Assembly (NCBI RefSeq): GCF_900168065.1
Contig: NZ_FUZZ01000003.1
Span: 124,001 to 188,000 of the forward strand
Direction: 5' to 3'
DNA from: Chitinophaga ginsengisegetis
GTDB taxonomy: Bacteria > Bacteroidota > Bacteroidia > Chitinophagales > Chitinophagaceae
Length of the DNA: 64,000 bases
Shown in pieces: positions 23,795-32,110 of this stretch. Positions within the stretch are counted from its first letter, which is position 1. Every line of letters begins with the position of its first letter. The notes beneath the pieces were generated by a model. It was not told the DNA's origin. It saw nothing but the letters and a program-made list of their open reading frames with translations, and ran no database searches. Both the position numbers and the translations under genes were made by a program.

Positions 23795-24544
23795 TTAATA
23801 GTCTTCGGCCGGAGGCAATGCTGCCAGTGCTTCCTTTGCCGAGCGTACGTTTTCGTTCTTGCTGTCTTTCACCACTTTTCCATCGCGCAGCATCACCGTT
23901 CTGCTGCTGAATGCCGCTATATCCGGTTCGTGTGTAACGAATACAATCGTTTTGCCTTCCTGGTTCAGGTCCTGCATCAGGGCCATGATTTCGTAAGAAG
24001 TACGGGTATCCAGGTTACCGGTGGCTTCATCGGCCAGGATCATCACCGGCTGATTGACCAACGCCCTCGCAATGGCTACCCTTTGCTGTTGTCCGCCGGA
24101 AAGCTGGCTGGGGGTATGATCTTCCCGGTCTGCCAGCTTCACCGCCTGGAGGGCGCCCAGTGCCCGGTCGCGCCGCTCCTGCACAGATAGCTCCGGGTTG
24201 TAAAACAGCGGTAACTCCACGTTTTCCAATGCAGAGGTACGTGGTAACAGGTTGTATGCCTGGAACACAAATCCTATTTTATGATTCCTCAACCGCGCCA
24301 GTTCGTTGCGCGACAGGCCACTCACATTCACGCCATCCAGCAGGTAACTGCCCGAAGTAGGTTTATCGAGGCAGCCGAGAATATTGAGCAGCGTGGTTTT
24401 TCCGGAACCACTGCTTCCCATGATGGTGACAAACTCCCCGGCAAATACGTCAAAAGACACGCCCTTTAATGCGCGTACCGTTTCCGTCCCCATCACAAAT
24501 TCACGCTTGATCTGCTGTAGTTCCAATATCTTGTTGCTGCTCAT
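23795..24544 (-). CDS. MacB-type ABC transporter ATP-binding protein
   Basis: A 249-residue ATPase of the LolD/MacB family. Walker A is GSSGSGKTTLL (about residues 43-53), the Q-loop follows in FVFQAYNLLPR, the signature is LSGGQQQRVAIARAL, and Walker B is ILADEATGNLD, with the H-loop in VFVTHE. It overlaps the adaptor stop codon by 4 bases and precedes the permease gene by 12, so the two ABC parts are translationally linked. It powers the mechanotransmission cycle in the inner membrane. Confidence 0.93.
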   Translation of the reverse strand: MSSNKILELQQIKREFVMGTETVRALKGVSFDVFAGEFVTIMGSSGSGKTTLLNILGCLDKPTSGSYLLDGVNVSGLSRNELARLRNHKIGFVFQAYNLLPRTSALENVELPLFYNPELSVQERRDRALGALQAVKLADREDHTPSQLSGGQQQRVAIARALVNQPVMILADEATGNLDTRTSYEIMALMQDLNQEGKTIVFVTHEPDIAAFSSRTVMLRDGKVVKDSKNENVRSAKEALAALPPAEDY

Positions 24545-25770
24545 CGTCTTCGCCCTCCCATTTTTGGTAAAAACGGACTGGTACCACCCGCTGCCGCTAC
24601 GGCTCCCCCGGCTGTGATACCTGTCACTACAATATCATTTTCGTTTAGCCCTGAGAGTACTTCAATATGTGTATTGTCGTTCAGTCCTGTTCTCACATGT
24701 TTTTGAACCAGCGTATCCCCGCGCAGTATCCATACATAATTGGAGGAACCTATGCGGGTGGTGCTTTTGAACTTACCGCCCGTGGTATCCTTTGTTTGCG
24801 CAGCATTGCGGGTTCTTCTCACTGCGCTTTGTATCACATAATCCTTTAACTGTACGGAGTCGGGAATAAATTTAAGCGCCTTTACAGGCAGCAGCAGGGC
24901 AGAGTCTTTCTCTGCCGTATAAATAGTAACATTGGCGGTCATACCTGGTTTCAGCTTCCTGTTGTCATTCGGCGCATTGATAATGGTATTGTAGGTAACC
25001 ACATTGGAAGAAACCGAGGGCTGCAGCCTGATTTCCTGCACACGCCCGGCAAAAACATCTTCCAGGTAGGCATCTACGGTAAAGGTTACACGAAGTGAAT
25101 CTTTTACATTGCCAATATCTGCTTCATCCACACTGGCTTCTACCTGCATTTTGGTGATATCCTTTGCAATTACAAACAAAGTAGGCGTGTTGAAACTGGC
25201 GGCTACTGTTTGTCCTACGCTTACATTCCGGTTAAGTACCACGCCGTCGATCGGTGAATGGATTTCTGTAAAGGAGAAGTTCTTTAATGATGAATTCAAC
25301 TGGGCATTTACACTGGCAAGATTTGCTTTGGCCTGTCCTATCTGGTTGGCAGCAATGTCATAATCCGCTTTGCTGATGGCGCCTGTTTTATACAACAGCT
25401 CCTGCCGCTGAAAATTATTCTTCTGGTATTCCAGGTTAGTTTGCGCTACCTGCACGTTGGCCCGCAGCTGGTCTACCTGTGCCTGGAAAAGATCTTTATC
25501 CAGTTCCGCCAGCAGTTGTCCTTTTTTTACCTGGGTGTTAAAGTCCACGTACAGGTATTTGAGCGTACCGGACACCTGGGTACCCACCGCTACCGTATCA
25601 ACCGGCTGAATGGTGCCGGTGGCGGTTACCGTAGTGGCAATGTGCCCGTATTCCGGTTTGGCGGTATCAAACCTAACCGGTTCTTCTTTCTTCCTGATAA
25701 AGAAAAACCAGATCGCCACCAGCAGCAGTATGATCACCACCGTTATGATAACACCTTTATATTTTCTCAT
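24541..25770 (-). CDS. macA: Periplasmic adaptor subunit (MacA/HlyD-like)
   Basis: A 409-residue membrane-fusion protein with one N-terminal helix (YKGVIITVVIILLLVAIWFFF, residues about 3-24). It has lipoyl halves, TATGTIQPVDTVAVGTQVSG and EIHSPIDGVVLNRNVSVGQTV, separated by a helical hairpin (QVDQLRANVQVAQTNLEYQKNN), then a beta-barrel domain with KLKPGMTANVTIY. The C-terminal extension (about residues 300-409) is Gly/Ala-rich at its end. Start 25770 is 13 bases past the TolC stop. It couples the MacB-type transporter to the outer-membrane channel. Confidence 0.9.
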   Translation of the reverse strand: MRKYKGVIITVVIILLLVAIWFFFIRKKEEPVRFDTAKPEYGHIATTVTATGTIQPVDTVAVGTQVSGTLKYLYVDFNTQVKKGQLLAELDKDLFQAQVDQLRANVQVAQTNLEYQKNNFQRQELLYKTGAISKADYDIAANQIGQAKANLASVNAQLNSSLKNFSFTEIHSPIDGVVLNRNVSVGQTVAASFNTPTLFVIAKDITKMQVEASVDEADIGNVKDSLRVTFTVDAYLEDVFAGRVQEIRLQPSVSSNVVTYNTIINAPNDNRKLKPGMTANVTIYTAEKDSALLLPVKALKFIPDSVQLKDYVIQSAVRRTRNAAQTKDTTGGKFKSTTRIGSSNYVWILRGDTLVQKHVRTGLNDNTHIEVLSGLNENDIVVTGITAGGAVAAAGGTSPFLPKMGGRRR

Positions 25771-25783
25771 ACCTCAATTACAT

Positions 25784-27136
25784 TTATAGTTTTACCGGTA
25801 TGCCCCTGTAAAAATCATATATCCTGATGTTCAGAGCAGCATTGTATTTCGCCTGTATATAAGATTGTAATGCCTGTATATATAAATTCTTCTGCTGAAG
25901 AAAAACCACGATATTGGCAGCGCCCACCTTCAGTTGTTCGCTGGCAATCCGGTAACCTTCCTGTGAATATTTCAACTGCTCCACAGCAGCATCGTACTGC
26001 GATTGCGCATTGAGCACATCGATATAGGATTGTTCAATAGTTTGTGTAAGATTTGTTTTGGTATCCTGTAAAACCAGCTTCGACTGATCCACTTCTATTT
26101 TTGCTTTCTCCACATTGGTTTTCACGACCCGCCGGGTGAAGATGGGAACAGACAATGTGAGCCCTATCTGCTGATAAAAATTATTATCCATTTGCTTGAA
26201 ATAGGCGCTGTTGGCTCCTCCGCTAACATAAGAAGATCCCAATGCCCCTCCTGCTGTAAGCGTGGGCAAATACCCCGCCCGCGCCTTTGCCAGGTCCAGG
26301 TTGGACACCTGGATACCCAGCTCGCTGCTTTTTACTTCCGGCCTGTTTGCCAGTGCGGAGTCCTGTACTTCCTGCAACGCATACAACCGGGTGTTGGTGA
26401 TCAGCGTATCCGGTTCCTGGATTTCAAAATTGTAGCTGCTGGGTAGCTGCAACAGTTGTTTCAGCACCAGCTTGTTTTGCCGGTGCTGGTTTTCGGCGGT
26501 CACCAGCAGGTAACGGTCGTTCGATAACTGCGCCTTTAACTGCACCAGCCCTATCAGCGCGATGCTGCCCACATCATATTGTTGCTGTCCTTGTTTTACC
26601 TGGGCTTCGGAGGTGGCTACCACGTCCTGCACATATACAATGTTTTCTTTTGCCAACAGGATATTCAGATAGGCTTGTGTAATCAACACCGTGATATCAT
26701 TCACCTGCTGCGCAATATTCAGTCCTGCCACCTGTGTGAGCAGGTTCTTCTGCTTAATATCATTATTCAGGTATCCTCCCTGGAAAAGCGTAACACTTGA
26801 ATTAACACCATAGTTGCCGGTGGTATTTACCCTGTAAGAAGAATTGCCGGCGGCAGTGACAGATTTACCACCATTAAGATCCTGGGAAACCGAGCCGGTA
26901 AGGTTAGGCAGCTTTGCGGCGCGTGACAGCAACAGATCCTGGTCACTGCTCATTTTGCTCAGGCGCAGGCTGTTTAACTGGATATTGTTTTTCAGCGCAT
27001 AATCGAAACACTGCTGTAAATTCCATTGTGCCGGGAGTTGCAGCATGGTGCTATCCTGCGCGTTCAGCCGGGGCTTCACTGACAATAGAAAAATAAAAAT
27101 GAGTAGAAACTTTCCGGGCTGTCTGAAAAACATCAT
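25784..27136 (-). CDS. TolC-family outer membrane efflux protein
   Basis: A 450-residue protein. The start at 27136 (MMFFRQPGKFLLIFIFLLSVKPRLNAQ) gives a clean signal peptide; the adjacent ATG and a far upstream ATG at 27220 are alternatives. It shows the two internal repeats of TolC proteins: NLQQCFDYALKNNIQLNSLRL, long helices with AKENIVYVQDVVATSEAQVKQGQQQYDVG, and NRPEVKSSELGIQVSNLDLAKARAGYLPTL in the second repeat. It is the first gene of the efflux operon and should form the trimeric tunnel for the MacA/MacB pump. Confidence 0.88.
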   Translation of the reverse strand: MMFFRQPGKFLLIFIFLLSVKPRLNAQDSTMLQLPAQWNLQQCFDYALKNNIQLNSLRLSKMSSDQDLLLSRAAKLPNLTGSVSQDLNGGKSVTAAGNSSYRVNTTGNYGVNSSVTLFQGGYLNNDIKQKNLLTQVAGLNIAQQVNDITVLITQAYLNILLAKENIVYVQDVVATSEAQVKQGQQQYDVGSIALIGLVQLKAQLSNDRYLLVTAENQHRQNKLVLKQLLQLPSSYNFEIQEPDTLITNTRLYALQEVQDSALANRPEVKSSELGIQVSNLDLAKARAGYLPTLTAGGALGSSYVSGGANSAYFKQMDNNFYQQIGLTLSVPIFTRRVVKTNVEKAKIEVDQSKLVLQDTKTNLTQTIEQSYIDVLNAQSQYDAAVEQLKYSQEGYRIASEQLKVGAANIVVFLQQKNLYIQALQSYIQAKYNAALNIRIYDFYRGIPVKL

Positions 27137-27358
27137 CGTATAATCATTGATGTTAGTAAAGGCTACAACTGGAATAAGGGGCCAAATGACAATACAAGAT
27201 AACAAATTATTTATCTTCATACATCAGGGGCGTTGCCTTATTAACGAAAAACGGACCTATAGAAAGATAATAACGGATAAGTGCTCCGTTTGTTCTCTCC
27301 ATAGATCCGTAAATTACCATCTCCGTCCTATCGACTTCTTGCCTGTCCTGTTGGCCTA

Positions 27359-27820
27359 TTATATTGCGTTCTTAAATGTAGCGTTTGATCTGCCGGTGCC
27401 CTGCGGAGGGCCCTGGTGCCAGTTTTCGTCGTAGTATACAAAAAATGCCATCCAGATGGTGCGGGACCATCGCATCAGCAGGGGTTGCAGTATTATCAGC
27501 AGCAGGGCGTTTACGCCAAGCCACCAGAAAATCCGGTTGTCGTAAATGGAGAAGCCAATGAACAGCCACCAGGCGATAAGACTGGCCACGCATACGGCGA
27601 TGGACAGTGCATAGCTCACATAGCCGGTACCGTAATAAAAACCTACTTCCACTTCCACCGGCTGACCGCATACCGGGCAAACATCGGGCATCTTTAAACA
27701 GTTTTTCAGGTCATAGGGATTTTGGGTAGTATAGATAGCCCCTCTTCTGCAACGGGCGCACTTGTTCCCCAACAGGCTTTTCAGCAGGTTGGGTTTTACA
27801 TTATTTTTATCTGCACACAT
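27359..27820 (-). CDS. DUF983 family protein
   Basis: A 153-residue protein with an N-terminal zinc-ribbon-like Cys set (NKCARCRRG and PDVCPVCGQPVE, about residues 19-51) followed by two membrane helices (YVSYALSIAVCVASLIAWWLFIGF; FWWLGVNALLLIILQPLLMRW). DUF983 proteins are widespread in Bacteroidota; one proposed association is cytochrome oxidase maturation but evidence is thin. It lies downstream of an AraC gene on the same strand (15-base gap), and is followed by the efflux operon. Confidence 0.82.
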   Translation of the reverse strand: MCADKNNVKPNLLKSLLGNKCARCRRGAIYTTQNPYDLKNCLKMPDVCPVCGQPVEVEVGFYYGTGYVSYALSIAVCVASLIAWWLFIGFSIYDNRIFWWLGVNALLLIILQPLLMRWSRTIWMAFFVYYDENWHQGPPQGTGRSNATFKNAI

Positions 27821-27835
27821 ATAATGAAAGATTTA

Positions 27836-28714
27836 TCAGGAAATATTTTTCCGGAACTCTTCCGGTGTTGTTCCTGCGTATTTTTTAAAAAACTTGGTGA
27901 AGTAAGAATTGTCCGCAAAATTGAGCTGGTAGGCGATAGCGGCAATACTCATATCTGCATTGATTAATAATCGTTTTGCTTCCAGCAGTACCCGGTCGCG
28001 GATAATTTCCCCGGCCGATTTCCCTAACATATGCCGGCAAAAGGCATTGAGATAGTTAGGTGTTACATACAGCAGGGCAGCATATTCTTTCGGTAACCGC
28101 AACTGCATATAATGCTGTTCTACCAGTTTGCGGAAATTGCGCAGCAGCACATAATTATGCGGCAACTCCTGCCGCGATTCACCCTGCCTGCTGGCGCGGC
28201 TTACCGCGATAAACATTCCCAGCACCTGCAACCGCAGCATATCCTGGCTGTAAGCCTGCTCACCTTTTATTTCTTTCAGCATGCCTTCAAACTGCGCAGT
28301 TACCACGGGAATGGCGGCTTTGGGAAGTTGTACCACTCCTTCTGCACTCACCCCGCTGAAAAAAGGAAACCGTTCCACGTAGTCCGCATCCTGCAGGAAA
28401 GCATTAAAGAACCCGGCAGATACATTCATTACGTAACCTTCTATCTCACCGGAAAAAAACCAGCTATGTACCTGGCCGGGTACCATAAAATATAATTGCC
28501 CCGGCTTTACCGGGAATTTTTCAAAGTCGATCGTATGGCTTCCACTCCCGGCAGTAAAAAATGCCAGATGATAAAACGAATGCCGGTGTGGGAAATGAAT
28601 ATCCCGGTGTGCTGCCAGGTAATCTGAAAACCTGGCCACCAGTATATCCTCAGATGCCGGCTTTCCCATAGCCAGAGAACAGATATCGTATGTTGGAATG
28701 AGCGCCTTTGACAT
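27836..28714 (-). CDS. AraC family transcriptional regulator
   Basis: A 292-residue regulator. Start 28714 (MSKALIPTYDICSLAMG) is chosen; a MYLCC frame six codons upstream lacks support. The cupin sensor carries HFPHRHSFYHLAFFTAGSGSHTIDFE (about residues 40-65) and GQLYFMVPGQVHSWFF. The C-terminal domain has LPKEYAALLYVTPNYLNAFCRHMLGKSAGEIIRDRVLLEAKRLL, IAAIAYQLNFADNSYFTKFF and the TPEEFRK closing. It may control DUF983 or the tolC-macAB operon downstream; that is inferred from orientation only. Confidence 0.83.
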   Translation of the reverse strand: MSKALIPTYDICSLAMGKPASEDILVARFSDYLAAHRDIHFPHRHSFYHLAFFTAGSGSHTIDFEKFPVKPGQLYFMVPGQVHSWFFSGEIEGYVMNVSAGFFNAFLQDADYVERFPFFSGVSAEGVVQLPKAAIPVVTAQFEGMLKEIKGEQAYSQDMLRLQVLGMFIAVSRASRQGESRQELPHNYVLLRNFRKLVEQHYMQLRLPKEYAALLYVTPNYLNAFCRHMLGKSAGEIIRDRVLLEAKRLLINADMSIAAIAYQLNFADNSYFTKFFKKYAGTTPEEFRKNIS

Positions 28715-28845
28715 GATGCAACAAAGGTACAAAGGAAGTGGGAACGGGGGTTGTGGTATTAGGGGCTTTAATGGTACTTTTTACTTATGATGATAATATC
28801 TGTGATGATCCGGGCGGATCATCACAGATATTACAGGAGCGATCT

Positions 28846-31242
28846 TTATTGCTTTACATATTTCATCAGCCATTCGTCCATTTCCCACAGCATATGCAGG
28901 ATACTTTCCTGGGCGGCATAGCCATGGCTTTCCTGTGGCAGGAATACCAGGCGCGCCGTACCGCCGTTGCCTTTAATGGCGTTGTACAGTCGTTCGCTCT
29001 GGATAGGGAATGTACCGGAGTTATTATCGGCTTCCCCGTGAATGAGGAGGATAGGCGTTTTCAACTTATCGGCATAAGAGAAAGGCGACATTTTATAATA
29101 CACTTCCGGCGCCTGCCAGTAGGTGCGTTGTTCGTTCTGGAATCCGAATGGTGTTAAAGTACGGTTATAGGCGCCACTGCGGGAAATACCTGCTTTGAAC
29201 AGGTTCGTATGTGCCAGCAGGTTAGAAGTCATAAAGGCGCCGTAAGAATGGCCACCCACTGCTATACGGTCCTTATCGCCCACGCCCATTTCCGTGATCT
29301 TGTTTACGGCAGCTTCCGCATTCATCACCAGCTGGTCGATAAAAGTATCATTGGGTTCTTTATCGCCCTCCCCTACAATAGGCATTTCGGTAGCATCCAT
29401 TACCGCAAAGCCGCGGGTTACCCAAAAGATAGGCGAACCATAATTTACGCGGGTAAATCTATAGGCAGAACCACGTACCTGGGCAGCATCGCTGGCAGAT
29501 TTATATTCGCGTGGATAAGCCCACATCAGCACCGGCAGGCGGCCGTCTTTGGCGGAGTCATAGCCTTCCGGCAGGTATAACATAGCGGTGAGATCCACCC
29601 CATCTTTGCGTTTGTATTTCAGCAGTTGTTTCTGCACGCCTTTCAGTTGTGGTTGTGGATGAGGAAATGCCGTGAGCGCCACGGATGTTTTCTTTTTCAG
29701 ATTTTGCAGGTAGTAGTTTACGGGAGATAAAACCGATTCACGTGCTGTCACTACCACGAGCCTGGCAGGATCAATCACATCGGCCACCTGCTCGTAGTAA
29801 GGCGCAGCAGAGCGCCACAGGATATTTTGTTTGCCGGTATTTAAATTAAAAGAAGACAGGAATGGGCGGTCTCCTTCAGGAGAAGCACCTGGCGCCGTCA
29901 TCAGCAGTTCATGCGAAGGCGACACGTATAATACAGATCGGTTGTATTGGTTCTTTATAGTTACAGGGGTTCCCGGATCGTTGTAACGGTCGTTTTCAGA
30001 ACGATCGATCAGCGTAACCGGCGCCTGCGAAGGGTTAGCAGGGTTTATACGGCTCACCTTTACTTTCTGCTGCGTGCTGTTGGCATCAGATACCAGTGCG
30101 AGCTGGTTGTTGGCCCAACTGATGCCGGCAAAGCGGTTCACTGTTTTCACCAGTTCCTGCGGCGTGGCGCTGAAGGGAGCTGGCAAGGTATTCACTACAT
30201 CGCGGAAGGGCACTTCCTTTTTAGGATCGCCGCCATCGAGGGCCTGTACCCACCAGATAGTGGCTGGTGCATCGTTGCGCCAGGAGAAGTAACGGGGATA
30301 GTTGCTGGTGGCATCAAAACCTTTGGGACGCACTTCATCCAGCGGGTTGCTGGCGAGTTTCTTTACCAGTTCGCCATTCATTTTCCATATCTCTACTTCA
30401 GTAGGAAAACGGTGGGCGCCTACCAGGTAGGAATATGGACGGTGCAAACTTTCCATCAGCAGGTATTGATTATCCGGCGATGGGGAAGCTGTTACATAAA
30501 TAGCGGGTTTACCGATTACCTGTTCGCCGGTAGCGCTGATAATCACTGGTTCGGACTGAAAGTAATAATCGAACAACTGCTCGTCGTATGGATTTTTCAG
30601 CATGTCCTGGTAAGTGGCTGCCGGCGCGGCTTTACCGGAGGTTTGCTGTACAGTGGGGCCAGCCGGAGCCACTGGTTTCTGCGGTGCTTTGCCAATAGCC
30701 GCAGGTACGGCCAGTGCCAGGATGCGGTTATCATCGATCCAGGTAAATGCCGGGCCTGCAATATCGTTGAGGGCGCGGGTGCTTTGTTGTGTGGCGGCGC
30801 CGGTAGCAACATCCGCTTTCCATAAAGTAATACGGCTGTTGTCTGTGAGGGTGAAAGCAATGCTTTTCTGTGATGGCGACCAGCTGATATTGCCGATGCG
30901 TGCATTGGCGGGCAGGCCGGTTACCGCGTATTCGTTGTTGCCTTTAATATTTTTAATACGGATAGCGGTGATGTAACCTGCGCGGCTGGGACCAAAGTTA
31001 GCCGGGTTGATACGCGCTCCCGCCAATTTGTATTCCGGTTGCGATAATTCTTCAATAGTCGGGTAACTGGTTCGCTCCATGATCAGCATCAAATCTCCTT
31101 TGCTGCTAAAGTCCGTTGATGGCGAAGGGGCTGCCATCGCCAGTTCCAGGATACTCTTTGGAGGAGTCTGGTACTTCAGCGCATCTTGCGCATAGGTGTG
31201 GAAAGTGATGAATAAGGATAATGACAGAATAAGTTTTCTCAT
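28846..31242 (-). CDS. S9 family peptidase (glutamyl/prolyl oligopeptidase-like)
   Basis: A 798-residue secreted serine peptidase; the start at 31242 (MRKLILSLSLFITFHTYAQ) supplies the signal peptide. The middle is a beta-propeller (WSPSQKSIAFTLTD, FTWIDDNRILALAVP and similar blades, about residues 100-500). The C-terminal alpha/beta hydrolase has catalytic Ser in GGHSYGAF, Asp in LIHGEADNNSGTFP and His in ESHGYAAQES. The PMIVGEGDKEPNDTFIDQL segment is characteristic of the chloroplast-glutamyl-peptidase-like S9 subgroup. A Lys/Pro/Ala-rich insert (PVAPAGPTVQQTSGKAAPAA) is unusual. It should degrade peptides in the periplasm. Confidence 0.9.
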   Translation of the reverse strand: MRKLILSLSLFITFHTYAQDALKYQTPPKSILELAMAAPSPSTDFSSKGDLMLIMERTSYPTIEELSQPEYKLAGARINPANFGPSRAGYITAIRIKNIKGNNEYAVTGLPANARIGNISWSPSQKSIAFTLTDNSRITLWKADVATGAATQQSTRALNDIAGPAFTWIDDNRILALAVPAAIGKAPQKPVAPAGPTVQQTSGKAAPAATYQDMLKNPYDEQLFDYYFQSEPVIISATGEQVIGKPAIYVTASPSPDNQYLLMESLHRPYSYLVGAHRFPTEVEIWKMNGELVKKLASNPLDEVRPKGFDATSNYPRYFSWRNDAPATIWWVQALDGGDPKKEVPFRDVVNTLPAPFSATPQELVKTVNRFAGISWANNQLALVSDANSTQQKVKVSRINPANPSQAPVTLIDRSENDRYNDPGTPVTIKNQYNRSVLYVSPSHELLMTAPGASPEGDRPFLSSFNLNTGKQNILWRSAAPYYEQVADVIDPARLVVVTARESVLSPVNYYLQNLKKKTSVALTAFPHPQPQLKGVQKQLLKYKRKDGVDLTAMLYLPEGYDSAKDGRLPVLMWAYPREYKSASDAAQVRGSAYRFTRVNYGSPIFWVTRGFAVMDATEMPIVGEGDKEPNDTFIDQLVMNAEAAVNKITEMGVGDKDRIAVGGHSYGAFMTSNLLAHTNLFKAGISRSGAYNRTLTPFGFQNEQRTYWQAPEVYYKMSPFSYADKLKTPILLIHGEADNNSGTFPIQSERLYNAIKGNGGTARLVFLPQESHGYAAQESILHMLWEMDEWLMKYVKQ

Positions 31243-31364
31243 ATAGCAGTTGATGTTAATAAGCAATCCGGCCAAAATAAACTTATTGCCACAGTTCGCA
31301 AAGCAGAAAATGATAAGCGTTATCCATCTCCCTAAAAAAAGATAAAAAGAATAAAAAGTTCTAT

Positions 31365-31372
31365 TACCTTTG
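31365..31372 (+). promoter_or_regulatory. -7 element of gntR-type gene
   Basis: TACCTTTG matches TAnnTTTG exactly. It is followed within 6 bases by the GntR operator, so a bound repressor would cover the transcription start. Confidence 0.55.
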
Positions 31373-31377
31373 CAAAC

Positions 31378-31392
31378 ATCAGATGATATGAT
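31378..31392. promoter_or_regulatory. GntR-family operator, autoregulatory copy
   Basis: ATCAGATGATATGAT is a 7-1-7 inverted repeat with one mismatch. It is almost identical to the perfect repeat at 32080-32094, and it overlaps the likely start codon (31388) of the GntR gene. Confidence 0.7.
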
Positions 31393-32062
31393 GACTACAA
31401 ATAATTCTCCTTTAAAACGACTCAGCCTGGCTGAAGAGGTGGCAGACCGCCTGCAGGAACTGATTACGTCCGGCAAATATGCAGTAGGCCAGCAGTTGCC
31501 TACAGAACCGGAGCTGATGCTGCAGTTTTCCGTAGGGCGTTCCAGCATCCGGGAAGCGGTGAAAATACTGGCTCACCGGGGACTGGTGCGGGTACAACAG
31601 GGGCTCGGCACCTTTGTGTTATCGCAATCGGGCACCGGGGAAGCGCTGTCGCAGCGGTTGCAGCGGGCCGATTTCAAAGACCTGAATGAAGTGCGCTTCC
31701 TGCTGGAAGTAAAAATTGCGGAGAAAGCCGCCATGCACCGCAATAACAAGGATATTGAAAAGATGAAAAGCTTCCTGAAAAAGCGTTTTGAATATGCATC
31801 CGGTAACCAGCTGGAACTTTGTATCCAGGCGGATATCTGCTTTCATAATGCCATAGCAGAAGCAGGCAAAAATGAAATAATGCGCGACCTGTACAGAATA
31901 GTGGCAGAGCATCTGAAAAAGTCGTTCCTCCTGCGTTATGCCAACACGGATTCATTTACTGACACGCAGCATTATCACGATGCACTGCTGCAAAGCATTA
32001 TAGATAAAGACCCAAAGAAGGCGCTGATTTGGGCAACGAAAATCAGTAACCACGGCAAATAA
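31388..32062 (+). CDS. FadR-subfamily GntR transcriptional regulator
   Basis: A 224-residue regulator. The start is ATG 31388 or the directly following ATG at 31391 (MMTTNNSPLKRLSLAEEVADRLQELI). The N-terminal winged helix has LPTEPELMLQFSVGRSSIREAVKILAHRGLVRVQQGLGTFV (about residues 36-76). The C-terminal FCD domain has LEVKIAEKAAMHRNN, HNAIAEAGKNEIMRDLY and HYHDALLQSIIDKD; conserved Asp/His residues probably bind a metal and a carboxylate ligand. It controls itself and the downstream MFS exporter, judged from the paired operators. Confidence 0.88.
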   Translation: MMTTNNSPLKRLSLAEEVADRLQELITSGKYAVGQQLPTEPELMLQFSVGRSSIREAVKILAHRGLVRVQQGLGTFVLSQSGTGEALSQRLQRADFKDLNEVRFLLEVKIAEKAAMHRNNKDIEKMKSFLKKRFEYASGNQLELCIQADICFHNAIAEAGKNEIMRDLYRIVAEHLKKSFLLRYANTDSFTDTQHYHDALLQSIIDKDPKKALIWATKISNHGK

Positions 32063-32079
32063 TTTTTTTACCCTAAAAC

Positions 32080-32094
32080 ATCAGATGATCTGAT
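32080..32094. promoter_or_regulatory. GntR-family operator upstream of MFS gene
   Basis: ATCAGATGATCTGAT is a perfect 7-1-7 inverted repeat in the 48-base gap between the GntR and MFS genes. It shares 14 of 15 bases with the site at 31378. Confidence 0.75.
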
Positions 32095-32110
32095 CTTAAA
32101 AGAAGAAAAA

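Noticed and set aside
29947..30825. 292-codon frame opposite the S9 peptidase
   Set aside because: The peptidase frame carries clear catalytic motifs; the opposite frame is a by-product of codon use.
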